A DNA stretch of 38,668 nt from Bacteroidetes bacterium GWC2_46_850 (GTDB lineage: Bacteria > Bacteroidota > Bacteroidia > Bacteroidales > Dysgonomonadaceae): NCBI GenBank assembly GCA_001768325.1, contig MENQ01000028.1, forward strand, positions 1-38,668, given 5' to 3'. Of the stretch, positions 15,416 through 24,881 are shown one piece after another (positions within the stretch are counted from its first letter, which is position 1; each line of letters starts with the position of its first letter). Position numbers and translations under genes: made by a program. The notes under the pieces are model-generated. The model ran no database searches, was not told the DNA's origin, and was given only the letters and a program-made list of their open reading frames with translations.

Positions 15416-17365
15416 ATGGCTTATAACATTATCGAGCTTAATGAAAAGCTTACAACAGAATTACGGGTCCTGGCCAAAGAAATGGGCATAAGACGTCCGG
15501 ACGCGTATAAGAAAGAAGAACTCATCTACAAAATATTGGATGAGCAGGCAATTGTCGAAACAAAAAAAATAACTGCCGACTTGGGAGCTAAACAGAACTA
15601 CAGCACCAGAAACCGAATCGAAAAACCGAAGAATCAGAAAAACAAACCTGCCGGCAAGAAAGAGGAAATCAAAGATAAAGATAACGAACCGGCGAAAAAA
15701 GAACCAAACAATCCCATCAAGCAAGCCCAACCGGTTATTCCTACCGAAAAGCCCAAGCTGGTAAAAAAAGAGGAAGTGGTGATTGCCACGCCCGCTCCTG
15801 TAAAACCTGAAGCAATAACAAAGCATGAGGTGACAAAAGAGTCTCCCGAAGAAACGACCCAAAAGGAAGCGATAGCCGACAAGAAGGTAGTGACTGAAAA
15901 AGCCGAGGCACCCCAGAATGAACCCAAGACGCCATCGAAACCCATCCAGCTGGTATTCCGTTCGTCGAAGCACAAAAACGAAGAGAAAAAGAGTACGCCT
16001 GCTCCTGTGACGCTCCCCCCTGTAGTGGCTGAAGACCCCACCGGAGATGTGGCGACTACTCCAGGCAAGGAGACACCCCCCGCCGGCAGTAAGGTTTCAC
16101 TGATGGATCTGCTGGCCCCCTCCCCACTCCAGCCCAAACAGCAGCCACAACCACAACAGAGTAAGGCGGTGCATCAGACTCCAGGACTCAGTCAGAATCA
16201 ACCCCAGTTGCAAAAAGAGTCAAAAGAAAAAGATTCAACGTACGATTTCGATGGCATATTAACAGCCTCGGGTGTACTGGAGATCATGCCCGACGGATAT
16301 GGATTTCTGCGTTCATCTGACTACAACTACATGTCATCGCCTGACGACATCTACGTATCCCAGTCGCAGATCCGTCTCTTCGGACTGAAAACCGGCGATG
16401 TGGTGGAGGGTCCCATTCGTCCGCCCAAGGAAGGGGAGAAATTTTTCCCGTTGGTAAAGGTCGACATGATAAACGGCCGTAAGCCGGACGATGTGCGTGA
16501 CCGGGTACCTTTCGACCACCTAAAACCGCTGTTTCCAAATGAGAAATTCAATCTCACAAAAGGACACAACGACAATCTCTCCTGCCGCGTGGTAGACATG
16601 TTCTCCCCCATCGGGAAGGGACAGCGTGGCCTGATCGTGGCACAACCAAAGACCGGCAAGACCATGTTGCTCAAGGACATTGCTAATGCGATCGCCGACA
16701 ATCATCCGGAAGTATACATGATCATTCTGCTCATCGATGAACGTCCCGAAGAGGTGACCGACATGGAACGGAGCGTGAACGCCGAAGTGATCGCCTCCAC
16801 GTTCGATGAGCCTGCCGACCGGCATGTGAAGATTGCAGAGATTGTACTGAATAAGGCTCGTAGACTGGTAGAGTGCGGACACGATGTGGTGATCCTACTG
16901 GATTCGATAACCCGTCTGGCGCGCGCTTACAACACCGTGCAGCCGGCATCTGGAAAGGTACTTTCGGGAGGGGTGGACGCCAATGCGTTGCACAAGCCCA
17001 AACGCTTCTTTGGCGCTGCCCGCAACATTGAACATGGCGGATCACTGACGATCATTGCCACGGCACTCACCGACACAGGATCAAAAATGGATGATGTGAT
17101 TTTCGAAGAGTTCAAGGGTACGGGTAACATGGAGCTGCAGCTGGACCGCAGACTCTCCAACAAACGTATCTTCCCCTCGGTGGACATCATTGCTTCCAGC
17201 ACACGTCGCGACGATCTGCTGCTCTCGGAAGAGACGCTCAACCGCATGTGGGTACTGCGCAACTTCCTCTCCGACATGAATTCGGTGGAAGCGATGGAAT
17301 TTCTGTTAAATCGTTTGAGACGCACATCGAGCAACGAAGAGTTTCTGATCTCGATGAACGATTAA
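15416..17365 (+). CDS. rho: transcription termination factor Rho with large disordered insert
   Basis: Hexameric RNA-dependent ATPase that ends transcription. The 649 residues are about 230 more than E. coli Rho. Residues 1-55 are the N-terminal helical domain. Residues about 60-275 are a Lys/Glu/Pro/Thr/Gln-rich, low-complexity insert with no predicted fold. The cold-shock-like RNA-binding domain starts at Tyr276 ([15 protein letters not shown]). The ATPase core has Walker A AQPKTGKT (K415), [17 protein letters not shown], a Walker B region [16 protein letters not shown], and the Q/R-loop segments. Such inserts are known in Bacteroides Rho, where one has been linked to phase separation. truA converges, with only 4 bp between the stops. 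Confidence 0.97.
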   Translation: MAYNIIELNEKLTTELRVLAKEMGIRRPDAYKKEELIYKILDEQAIVETKKITADLGAKQNYSTRNRIEKPKNQKNKPAGKKEEIKDKDNEPAKKEPNNPIKQAQPVIPTEKPKLVKKEEVVIATPAPVKPEAITKHEVTKESPEETTQKEAIADKKVVTEKAEAPQNEPKTPSKPIQLVFRSSKHKNEEKKSTPAPVTLPPVVAEDPTGDVATTPGKETPPAGSKVSLMDLLAPSPLQPKQQPQPQQSKAVHQTPGLSQNQPQLQKESKEKDSTYDFDGILTASGVLEIMPDGYGFLRSSDYNYMSSPDDIYVSQSQIRLFGLKTGDVVEGPIRPPKEGEKFFPLVKVDMINGRKPDDVRDRVPFDHLKPLFPNEKFNLTKGHNDNLSCRVVDMFSPIGKGQRGLIVAQPKTGKTMLLKDIANAIADNHPEVYMIILLIDERPEEVTDMERSVNAEVIASTFDEPADRHVKIAEIVLNKARRLVECGHDVVILLDSITRLARAYNTVQPASGKVLSGGVDANALHKPKRFFGAARNIEHGGSLTIIATALTDTGSKMDDVIFEEFKGTGNMELQLDRRLSNKRIFPSVDIIASSTRRDDLLLSEETLNRMWVLRNFLSDMNSVEAMEFLLNRLRRTSSNEEFLISMND

Positions 17366-17369
17366 TTGT

Positions 17370-18122
17370 TCACAACCAGATATCATCGGGATATGCCACC
17401 TTCTCCAAAAAGAGGGCATGTCCCGGTGCTGAGTCACCCGCAACGCTGCGGTTTTTAGCCTCAATAATACGCCGAAGGCCACGTTCATCAAGTCTTCCCC
17501 TGCCCGCTTCAAGCAATGTACCGACAATGGCGCGCACCATATTCCGCAAAAAACGGTCGGCAGTAATGGTAAACGTATACATATGATCTCCCTTTTGCTC
17601 CCATCTTGCCGACTCAATCCGGCAAAGGTTGGTTTTCACGTCAGTATGCAGTTTGCTGAAGCTGGTAAAATCACGATATTCCTTCAACACATCACACAAC
17701 GCATTCATCAGCTGCAAGTCGGGTTCAAAGTGTAGGCGACAGGTCAACCCATACAGGAAAGGATCTTTTTGGGTGGTAATGTGATAACTGTATGTGCGTG
17801 AGAGGGCGCTGAAACGGGCATGTGCATCGGATATCACAGGTTGTATACCGGAAACGGAGATCTCTTTCGGAAGAAAATTATTGAGTTTATGCACCAGGTC
17901 GACAGACGAAAAAGCATCTCCCTCCCAATCAAAATGGGCGACCATCCCGCGGGCATGCACTCCCGCATCGGTTCTGCCCGCTCCGGTGATGACCACACCT
18001 TCTCGAAGGATCACCGACAAAGCATCCTGCACCACCTGCTGCACACTTAAGCCATTTGGCTGAATTTGCCAACCCACATAATTACGGCCATTATATGCTA
18101 GCGTCGCAAAGAAACGGGGCAT
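17370..18122 (-). CDS. truA: tRNA pseudouridine(38-40) synthase TruA
   Basis: Converts uridines 38-40 of the tRNA anticodon arm to pseudouridine. The 250 residues begin with RFFATLAYNGRNYVGWQIQP, and the catalytic Asp52 lies in GAGRTDAGVHARG, the family signature. The C-terminal half includes FLRNMVRAIVGTLLEAGRG, also diagnostic. Length is normal. It is the third gene of the dnaN-exonuclease-truA run, 10 bp after the exonuclease gene, and converges on rho. Confidence 0.96.
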   Translation of the reverse strand: MPRFFATLAYNGRNYVGWQIQPNGLSVQQVVQDALSVILREGVVITGAGRTDAGVHARGMVAHFDWEGDAFSSVDLVHKLNNFLPKEISVSGIQPVISDAHARFSALSRTYSYHITTQKDPFLYGLTCRLHFEPDLQLMNALCDVLKEYRDFTSFSKLHTDVKTNLCRIESARWEQKGDHMYTFTITADRFLRNMVRAIVGTLLEAGRGRLDERGLRRIIEAKNRSVAGDSAPGHALFLEKVAYPDDIWL

Positions 18123-18132
18123 GTGTCTGGGA

Positions 18133-18903
18133 TTATCCGTTTAACTCCTTCAATCTTATTTTGGTAAGCGCCTGCTTTGTATTCAGCGGGAAGTCGCCAT
18201 CCATCATCCATCCGTAATAACCGGGTTCATTTTTGAGTACCTGCAACACCGGTTTACCCTTGTGTTTACCAAAGTTGAAAACCTCCACTCCTTCCTCATT
18301 GAGGATGATCCTGCCCGCAAAGTCAACGTTGTTGTTAAAGCTCGAGTATTCCTTCGAGAGTGACTCAATGTCGTTTGCCAGATCGGGGTAGCGGTCGAGT
18401 TGCGATTTTAGCACTTCGTAGGTGGCGATGGCGTCGGCTTCTGCGGAATGGGCATTTTCCAGTTGTTTATTACAGTAGAAGGTGTAGGCTGCTTCCAGCG
18501 TACGTTGTTCCTTCCGGTGAAAGATAATCTGCACATCCACAAACTTGCGTTTGCTCATGTCGAAATCCACACCGGCGCGCAGAAACTCCTCCGCCAACAT
18601 GGGCACGTCGAACCGGCTTGAATTGAAGCCTGCCAGGTCGCACCCCTCCAGCTGATCGGCGAGTGAACGGGCCACCTGCCTGAAGGTGGGACAATCTTTC
18701 ACGTCGTCGTCCGTGATGCCGTGAATCGCTGTTGCCTGTGGCGGTATGGGCATTTCAGGATTGATGCGACGCGACTTGATTTCTTCTTTGCCGCCTGGAT
18801 GTACCTTCACGAATGATATCTCCACAATGCGATCATGGGTGATGTTGATCCCGGTTGTCTCCAGATCAAAAAAGACCACCGGGTTTTTGAGATTTAACTG
18901 CAT
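18133..18903 (-). CDS. DnaQ-like 3'-5' exonuclease (DEDDh) with ExoX-type C-terminal domain
   Basis: Two-metal exonuclease, probably the proofreading (epsilon-like) function or a related repair nuclease. Of 256 residues, the N-terminal 170 form the RNase T/DnaQ fold with all DEDDh residues: D13 and E15 in FFDLETTGI, D99 in SSRFDVPML, H152 and D157 in NAHSAEADAIATY. The C-terminal 50-60 residues (FNFGKHKGKPVLQVLKNEPG, YGWMMDGDFP) resemble the small DUF3820/exodeoxyribonuclease X tail. It starts 11 bp after dnaN, which supports a replication role. Whether it binds DnaE as true epsilon cannot be seen here. Confidence 0.92.
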   Translation of the reverse strand: MQLNLKNPVVFFDLETTGINITHDRIVEISFVKVHPGGKEEIKSRRINPEMPIPPQATAIHGITDDDVKDCPTFRQVARSLADQLEGCDLAGFNSSRFDVPMLAEEFLRAGVDFDMSKRKFVDVQIIFHRKEQRTLEAAYTFYCNKQLENAHSAEADAIATYEVLKSQLDRYPDLANDIESLSKEYSSFNNNVDFAGRIILNEEGVEVFNFGKHKGKPVLQVLKNEPGYYGWMMDGDFPLNTKQALTKIRLKELNG

Positions 18904-18914
18904 GTCGGCTTGGG

Positions 18915-20039
18915 TTAGTCATTCAACATCATCGGCATAAGCAGCGTCAGCATCTCTTCATTTTCTTCTTTTTCTACCGGCAGAATGAGTCCTGCCCTCG
19001 AGGGATCGGACAGTTCTACCCGCACGTCGGAAGAAGGAATGTTGTTGAGGATGTCGATGAGGAAGGCAGCTTTAAAACCGATGTTCATCACGTTGCCCTC
19101 ATAGTGGCAGGGAATCATCTCCTCGGCGGCAGTCAGGAAATCGATGTCCTGGGCCGAGACCACTATTTTGTCTTCCGATAGTTGCAGCTTCACAAGGCTG
19201 CTGGCTGGATTGGAGAAAACGGCCACACGCTTGAGCGCGTTGAGCAGCGCCAGTCGGTCGAGTGTGAGCGTATTCGGGTTGTTTTGCGGAATCACCGAAT
19301 TATAATTTGGATAACGTCCTTCCACAAAGCGGCACACCATCTTGTAGGAAGACATGGCTATATAAGCATTATTCTCGTCGAAGGTGATTTCCACTGCACC
19401 GGTTTCTTTTGGGAGGAGCGATTTTAACAGGTTTGCCGGCTTCTTGGGCAGAATAAACGAAGAGCGGCCCTCACCCTTGGCTTCGGTAGTAGTTACACGC
19501 ACCAGCTTGTGGCCATCGGAAGCGACAAAGGTAAGGTCGTCGGCTGAAATATCGAAATAAATACCGTTCATCACAGGGCGCAGTTCATCGTCTGCGGTTG
19601 CAAACACCGTTCTGTTGATACCCGAGAAAAGTGTTTCGGCGTCCATCGTCAATTTCAATGCCGACTCTTTCAATACTTTCGGCTCGGGATACTCATCTCC
19701 CTTTAGTCCCACGAAATTATACTTTCCGTTATGGTAGTAAATGAAGACCTCCAGTGTTTCATCGTTGATATCGAACGTAAGCGGCTGATCGGGTAGTTCA
19801 CGCAATGGATCGAGTAGATTTTTGGCATTGATGGCCAGGCTCCCTTCACCCTCTGTATTGCTTACCTCTACCAGTGTCTCCAACCTTGTTTCGCTGTCGG
19901 CTGCAGTGAGTGAAAGCGTATTATTTTTCAGATTCAGCAGGAAGCAATCCAGAATGGGCAATGTGTTTTTGGAATTGATCACCCGGCTGATAGCCTGCAA
20001 GTGATTCAACAGCGTGGCGCTTGATACTACAAATTTCAT
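18915..20039 (-). CDS. dnaN: DNA polymerase III beta sliding clamp
   Basis: Dimeric ring that tethers DNA polymerases and many repair enzymes to DNA. The 374 residues start with MKFVVSSATLLNHLQAISRV and show three repeated clamp domains. Motifs include DGHKLVRVT, KMVCRFVEGRYPNYNSVIP (near the peptide-binding pocket) and a C-terminal LLMPMMLND close to the canonical LxxPMRL end. Length is normal. It leads a three-gene operon with the exonuclease and truA and has a TAnnTTTG box about 30 bp upstream. dnaA is not next to it, as is common in Bacteroidota. Confidence 0.97.
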   Translation of the reverse strand: MKFVVSSATLLNHLQAISRVINSKNTLPILDCFLLNLKNNTLSLTAADSETRLETLVEVSNTEGEGSLAINAKNLLDPLRELPDQPLTFDINDETLEVFIYYHNGKYNFVGLKGDEYPEPKVLKESALKLTMDAETLFSGINRTVFATADDELRPVMNGIYFDISADDLTFVASDGHKLVRVTTTEAKGEGRSSFILPKKPANLLKSLLPKETGAVEITFDENNAYIAMSSYKMVCRFVEGRYPNYNSVIPQNNPNTLTLDRLALLNALKRVAVFSNPASSLVKLQLSEDKIVVSAQDIDFLTAAEEMIPCHYEGNVMNIGFKAAFLIDILNNIPSSDVRVELSDPSRAGLILPVEKEENEEMLTLLMPMMLND

Positions 20040-20067
20040 ACGATTTTTTTATTTTTATTTCAATTAG

Positions 20068-20075
20068 CAAATATA
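20068..20075 (-). promoter_or_regulatory. -7 box for the dnaN operon
   Basis: On the minus strand this reads TATATTTG and lies 28 bp before the dnaN ATG. No clear -33 box is found upstream. Confidence 0.5.
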
Positions 20076-20143
20076 GGAATTTATCTTGGAGCGCCGTTGG
20101 TTTTCGGGATAATTTTATCTCTAAGGTCGAAGCAGGGAGATTT

Positions 20144-21043
20144 TCATTTTCTCCTGTTCCTCGGATGATGTTCAATGATCTCCTGACGCAGAAAGCTGCG
20201 GTCGAGATGCGTATAAATTTCAGTGGTTGTTATTTTCTCGTGACCCAGCATTTCCTGAATCACCCGGATATTCGCTCCTCTCTCCAGCAAGTGTGTTGCA
20301 AATGAATGACGGAAAACATGCGGACTGATATTTTTTTGTATCCCGGCAGCATCGGCATATTGTCTGACATAATGAAAAACGGTAACCCGCGAAATGGCTT
20401 TTCCCCTGCCGCTGACAAAAACAATATCTTCATTCCCTTTTCTGATGGGGATCTGATTGCGACAAGTCAACCAGTTTTTGATTTTTTGGATGGCGACGTT
20501 CGATATGGGTACCAGACGTTGTTTACTGCCTTTTCCTTCTACGCGGATGAAACCTTCCTCCAAAAAAAGATCGTAGAAACGCAGGCCGATGAGCTCAGAG
20601 ATACGCAAACCGCAGCTGTAAAGCGTTTCAATGATGGCAGCATTGCGTGTTCCCTCATCGGTAGAAAGATCGATGGCAGCAAGTATCGCATCCACCTCCT
20701 CCACCGACAAAACGACAGGAAGTTTTAATCCGATCTTGAGTGTCTCCAGCAGTTCGGTTGGGTCGTCGTCGCGATACTGTTCTAACAGCAGGAAACGAAA
20801 GAAGGATCTCATGCCGGAGATTATTCTGGCAGTAGAACGGGGTGCAAGAGCCTGATCGTACAACGATGCCAGAAATTCTTCCAGATGTTCCAGTTTAAGG
20901 GTGAGGATGCTGAGTTTATGTTCTTCGCAGAAGTGAAGAAGCTTCTGCAAGTCGAACCAATAGGCTTCCATGGTGTTAGGCGATAACCCTTTTTCCAGAA
21001 GCAGGTACCGTTTGTATTTATCGGTTATCAATTGGCTTGCCAT
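20144..21043 (-). CDS. xerD: site-specific tyrosine recombinase XerD
   Basis: Recombinase that, with XerC, resolves chromosome dimers at dif. The 299 residues have the SAM-like core-binding domain (about 8-90) and a catalytic domain with all six residues: R147 (CGLRISEL), K171 (GKGSKQRL), H242 and R245 (PHVFRHSFATHLL), H268 (MLGHEKITT) and nucleophile Y277 (EIYTHLD). Length is that of XerC/D, not of an integron or phage integrase, and no att site is seen. Its first 26 bp overlap the end of the histidine kinase gene in another frame, so it is read from the same transcript. Confidence 0.92.
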   Translation of the reverse strand: MASQLITDKYKRYLLLEKGLSPNTMEAYWFDLQKLLHFCEEHKLSILTLKLEHLEEFLASLYDQALAPRSTARIISGMRSFFRFLLLEQYRDDDPTELLETLKIGLKLPVVLSVEEVDAILAAIDLSTDEGTRNAAIIETLYSCGLRISELIGLRFYDLFLEEGFIRVEGKGSKQRLVPISNVAIQKIKNWLTCRNQIPIRKGNEDIVFVSGRGKAISRVTVFHYVRQYADAAGIQKNISPHVFRHSFATHLLERGANIRVIQEMLGHEKITTTEIYTHLDRSFLRQEIIEHHPRNRRK

Positions 21044-23528
21044 TTTCTTCTGTTTCTGTTAGAAATGCTTCGGCCTCCTCCACACTCGCATGTAACTTAT
21101 TGAGTAAGGCTGTTTCTTTCTCGTCCGACCATTGATGATCTTCATTCAGTAGAAGCAGGAGATTAACCAGCTCCTCGTTGCCCATCATCTGAAAAAGAGG
21201 TAAAAACTTGTGCACGATCTCACGGGTCGTCTCATTATCTTTTCCAGCCAATGATTTTTGCAGTTTTTCCGTGTTAATCCTTGTCTCGCTGATGAACGAC
21301 TGCAATATGACGCTGGATGCATGCTTGTCATCCCGCACAAAATCGATCAGTGCCTCCGCACCTTTGATACCGTGTTCAACCGGGCGGGTATAATAGCTCG
21401 CTACCGGTTTCCGGTTCTTTACATATTGATCAATGATGCCATACAGGTGAATGGCATCAAAGGGTTTGGAGAGATAATCGGTGAAACCGGCAGCCTGCAA
21501 TTCAGCGACAGACATTTCCGGCCCGGCTGAAAGAGCGATGACAGGCACTTCTTTGCCATTTCTGTTTTCACGCACTTTCTCAACGAGTGAAATACCATCT
21601 ATGTGGGGCATGCGGATATCCATAAAGATAACATCGAACAGATTTTCGTTCATTTGGGGTATCACCTTGCGGGGGTTGGCTTCAATGACACAATACATCC
21701 CTTCCTTCTGCAACATTTCGGCCATCATGGTCAATTGAATCGGATCGTCATCTACAACCAATACGGAAACACCTTCCAGATTGAACTGCAACCCGGTCAT
21801 TTCATCTTCTTCATTCTCTGCCGGTTTTAAGGGTAACTCTACAATGAATTCCGATCCCTTTCCTATTTCCGAAATGAGCGATATGCTACCATGTAATGCA
21901 TCGATGAAGCCTTTTGTAATGGCTAATCCCAGGCCGCTACCTTCCACATTTTCCAATTCAATACCTGTGTTATTTAATCGGCTGAATTCCTGAAATATGT
22001 ACTGCTGGTCGGCCGGATCTATTCCCTCTCCGGTATCGGAAACCGAAAACCAGAAGCGGTCGGCATCGTCTTCTCTTTTTACCCTTGCAACGATGAGAAC
22101 TTCTCCGGCAAGGGTATATTTAACGGCATTAGAAATTAAATTACCCATGATTTGTCTCATCACATAGGGATCACCCAAGCAGATTTGTCCACGGGGAATT
22201 TTATTATCCACCTTATAATTTAATCCTTTTTGTTTTGCCAGCGGCCTGAAACTGTCAGCCGTATCCTCCGTCAGGGCATGCAAATGAACGGTGGACTCTG
22301 CCAGTTGCCATGTTCCCGCCACAAGCCGATGATGATCAAGCAGCATGGATACAAGCTGCTGGACATGTCTTCCGGAATGTTTCATATTCCGGAGTCTACT
22401 TTCATTTTCGGGGTTCTGAACATCTCCCTCCATCAGTTCGATATAGCCCAGGATGGAGCTCATGGGAGCTTTGATGTCGTGCGAGATGGTAAGCATCAAT
22501 TTCTCCCTCGAAGCAAGAAGTTGAGAAATACGTTTATGGGAACTTTCCAGTTGCCTGCGGTAACGTTGACTCCTGTTGATATCAACCAAAAAGAGAATGC
22601 CGAAAATAAGGGCTATGAGTACGGCCAGACAGGAGACAACAAACATGGTACGCTGCGAATCGGAAAGAGCTTTTTCCTTGTCTATGATCAGCTGTAGAGA
22701 CTTTCTCATCTCTGCCTGTTCGATGCTTTTTAAAAGGTCATCGATGCGAACGGTCAGCATCCTGTTGGTGGCATTCATGCTATCCAGCCTTTGTGCAAAA
22801 ATAACTTGAAGTTCCCTTTGGCGCGCCAGATCCAATTTTTCAGAATAGCGTATTTTGTTGATCAGGGTATCTACAATAACCTTGAATTCATGTTCATTCA
22901 CCACCGATTTATTACTGATCACGACCGTGGAATCGGGAGAAGCAACAAACACATTGCGCACCCGATCGAGGAAACCCTTGCGTTCTCCTGCCACGACAGT
23001 TGTGTCGGATTGACTCCGACGGGGGGTGCGCAGGTTATTTTTTTCCAGAAAATTGGAAACCTCCTGGTTCAAAGCCCGCGGTACATAACTACGATCGGTA
23101 CGCGAAATAATCTCGGGCGCATTGTTTAATGAATCAAGTAATGCGGCTACAGCCTGTAGATTTACTTTTTTATCTTTGATCAGGAGTTCTATCGTGTCGA
23201 GTTTTGCAGCACGGAGGGCATCGAGTGAGGAGAGTTTCAACCGGTTCAGATTGCGATTTATTTCCGGAGTAACGGAATCATATTTGAGAAAATATTGCCT
23301 GGCATTTTCAGCTGTGAACAAATTTTGATCGCTTTCTATTTCGTACAGTTTTGAAAGCGTATTTCCCACAATCAGCAACTCTGTCATGTCTTCGTTTCTG
23401 ATTCTTTGGTTGGAAAAGACCACCAGGTTTCGGTAAATGCCATAAAGTCCCAGTGCCATGACGACCACGACCAATAAGTATCCTGCGATCACAGTGAACT
23501 TTATTTTTGAAGATCCTCCTTTTCGCAT
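21018..23528 (-). CDS. hybrid sensor histidine kinase with receiver and Hpt domains
   Basis: Inner-membrane sensor of 836 residues. Helices at about 11-33 and 296-316 enclose a helical periplasmic sensor of about 260 residues, with no recognised ligand fold. HisKA follows with phospho-acceptor H350 (TISHDIKAPMSS), then the ATPase domain: N-box NLISNAVKYT, G1 VSDTGEGI, G2 GSGLGLAI. A receiver domain starts at about 588 (VSVLVVDDD) with D637. A C-terminal Hpt-like helical bundle has probable H773 (IVHKFLPLFQMMG); the usual H-x-L-K-G motif is altered. This predicts the relay H350 to D637 to H773. The NtrC-like regulator gene lies 17 bp upstream and is the likely partner. xerD overlaps its 3' end. 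Confidence 0.92.
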   Translation of the reverse strand: MRKGGSSKIKFTVIAGYLLVVVVMALGLYGIYRNLVVFSNQRIRNEDMTELLIVGNTLSKLYEIESDQNLFTAENARQYFLKYDSVTPEINRNLNRLKLSSLDALRAAKLDTIELLIKDKKVNLQAVAALLDSLNNAPEIISRTDRSYVPRALNQEVSNFLEKNNLRTPRRSQSDTTVVAGERKGFLDRVRNVFVASPDSTVVISNKSVVNEHEFKVIVDTLINKIRYSEKLDLARQRELQVIFAQRLDSMNATNRMLTVRIDDLLKSIEQAEMRKSLQLIIDKEKALSDSQRTMFVVSCLAVLIALIFGILFLVDINRSQRYRRQLESSHKRISQLLASREKLMLTISHDIKAPMSSILGYIELMEGDVQNPENESRLRNMKHSGRHVQQLVSMLLDHHRLVAGTWQLAESTVHLHALTEDTADSFRPLAKQKGLNYKVDNKIPRGQICLGDPYVMRQIMGNLISNAVKYTLAGEVLIVARVKREDDADRFWFSVSDTGEGIDPADQQYIFQEFSRLNNTGIELENVEGSGLGLAITKGFIDALHGSISLISEIGKGSEFIVELPLKPAENEEDEMTGLQFNLEGVSVLVVDDDPIQLTMMAEMLQKEGMYCVIEANPRKVIPQMNENLFDVIFMDIRMPHIDGISLVEKVRENRNGKEVPVIALSAGPEMSVAELQAAGFTDYLSKPFDAIHLYGIIDQYVKNRKPVASYYTRPVEHGIKGAEALIDFVRDDKHASSVILQSFISETRINTEKLQKSLAGKDNETTREIVHKFLPLFQMMGNEELVNLLLLLNEDHQWSDEKETALLNKLHASVEEAEAFLTETEENGKPIDNR

Positions 23529-23545
23529 ATGATGGTAATAAAATT

Positions 23546-24844
23546 TTAAGTTGTCACGTTGTATAATTTAATTTTATTGTACAACGTCTTTCTGTCTATG
23601 TTTAATATCGAAGCTGCCATGGTCTTATTTCCCTTGGCAAGTCTCAGTGCCTCCATTATTTTCTCCTTTTCGTAATTTTCCTTTCTGAGATTGAGCATCG
23701 GGGTGGATATGGTAGCGCTACTGCCTTGTCTTATGGCAATCTTGCCGAACAACCTGGGCGCTATGTCTGCCGGCATATGTTTTCCTTCAGTAAGCAATGC
23801 TGCCTGAATGACACAATTTTTAAGTTCCTGGATATTTCCGGGCCAGGCATAATCATACATCTGCTTATAAATGGCTTGATCTATGGTTTGTATCTGTTTG
23901 TCAAGTGTTTGATTGGCAAAATGGAGAAAGTGAGACACAAATGAATCAATGGCCTGTTTTTTTCCTTTCAGGGTGGGCAAGGTTATACTTTTCTCGTCAA
24001 GCAGGCGAAAAAGTTTGGGTATGAGTGATCTCTCTAATTCCGACCTGCTTTTCTCCGTACTCATGATTACCTGCGTATAGTGTTCATCCCGTGCCTGCTT
24101 CGTGAGAATATTCAATAATTCATTCTGCAGATTGATATCCAGTTGATCTACCTTTCGAATGTACAGTAGACCGCCACGGGCAGCAAAGAATTTCTCCATC
24201 AAGGCTGATCTATTCTCCTCCTGATTATCATACAGTGCATTACTGCTTTTATTACCACCAAGTTGATCAGGATCAAGCTGGATCAGTGGCCGGGAAGGAA
24301 GAATCCCTTTTTCATAGACATACTTCACGGCAGAAACCTTTCCGGTACCCCTGTCACCAATCAGCAGGCGGTGTTCATTTTGTTCGGCAAGCTGGTCGAG
24401 TTGTCTTATCAGCAGCTGATAGTCCTTACCCGGAGGCAGAATAAAGTCATTTGAGGAACGATTGTTTTTGTTTTTGTATTCCTGTATTTGAAATGCTTCA
24501 TCGATTTTCTTAAATAAATGCTCTGGTTCAATGGGTTTGGGAATATAGTCAGCCGCTCCAGCTTTCATGGATAAGACTGCCGACTCCACATCGGCATAGC
24601 CGGTAATCATGATGACAATGATATCCGAATCATATTTTCTCACCCAGGATAAAAATGTTAACCCATCGGTATCGGGCATCCTGATATCAGTCAGGATGAG
24701 ATCGAAAGGTTGCTCTTTCACCATTTGCTTTGCTTCGCTGGCACCCGGAGCCGTTTCCACCAGATAGCCCCTTTTTACCAGCCACGACTTTAACATCAGA
24801 CAAACGGTTAAATTGTCATCAACAATAAGTACATTTTTATTCAT
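23546..24844 (-). CDS. NtrC-family response regulator with degenerate AAA+ domain
   Basis: The 432 residues comprise a receiver domain (VLIVDDN, phospho-acceptor D53, K103), an AAA+ module (about 140-370) and a Fis-type helix-turn-helix (about 388-428, with NKTMAASILNIDRKTLYNKI). The AAA+ part keeps a Walker A-like GDRGTGK (163-169). In the Walker B position, GGLLYIRKV (224-232) has Arg230 and Lys231 where activators have Asp-Glu. The GAFTGA loop that touches sigma-54 is absent; NKSSNALYD stands in its place. ATP hydrolysis and sigma-54 activation are therefore unlikely, and it probably acts by phosphorylation-controlled DNA binding. It sits between a small membrane protein gene and the hybrid kinase. 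Confidence 0.92.
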   Translation of the reverse strand: MNKNVLIVDDNLTVCLMLKSWLVKRGYLVETAPGASEAKQMVKEQPFDLILTDIRMPDTDGLTFLSWVRKYDSDIIVIMITGYADVESAVLSMKAGAADYIPKPIEPEHLFKKIDEAFQIQEYKNKNNRSSNDFILPPGKDYQLLIRQLDQLAEQNEHRLLIGDRGTGKVSAVKYVYEKGILPSRPLIQLDPDQLGGNKSSNALYDNQEENRSALMEKFFAARGGLLYIRKVDQLDINLQNELLNILTKQARDEHYTQVIMSTEKSRSELERSLIPKLFRLLDEKSITLPTLKGKKQAIDSFVSHFLHFANQTLDKQIQTIDQAIYKQMYDYAWPGNIQELKNCVIQAALLTEGKHMPADIAPRLFGKIAIRQGSSATISTPMLNLRKENYEKEKIMEALRLAKGNKTMAASILNIDRKTLYNKIKLYNVTT

Positions 24845-24881
24845 TTCCAGTCATAAACATATGCCCAATGAGGCATATAGA

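Noticed and set aside
17366-17369. Terminator between rho and truA
   Set aside because: The convergent stops are 4 bp apart and no hairpin with a T-run is visible across them.
20144-21043. Integrase marking a prophage or integrative element
   Set aside because: Length and motifs fit XerD, it sits in a housekeeping operon, and no att repeats or phage genes are seen.
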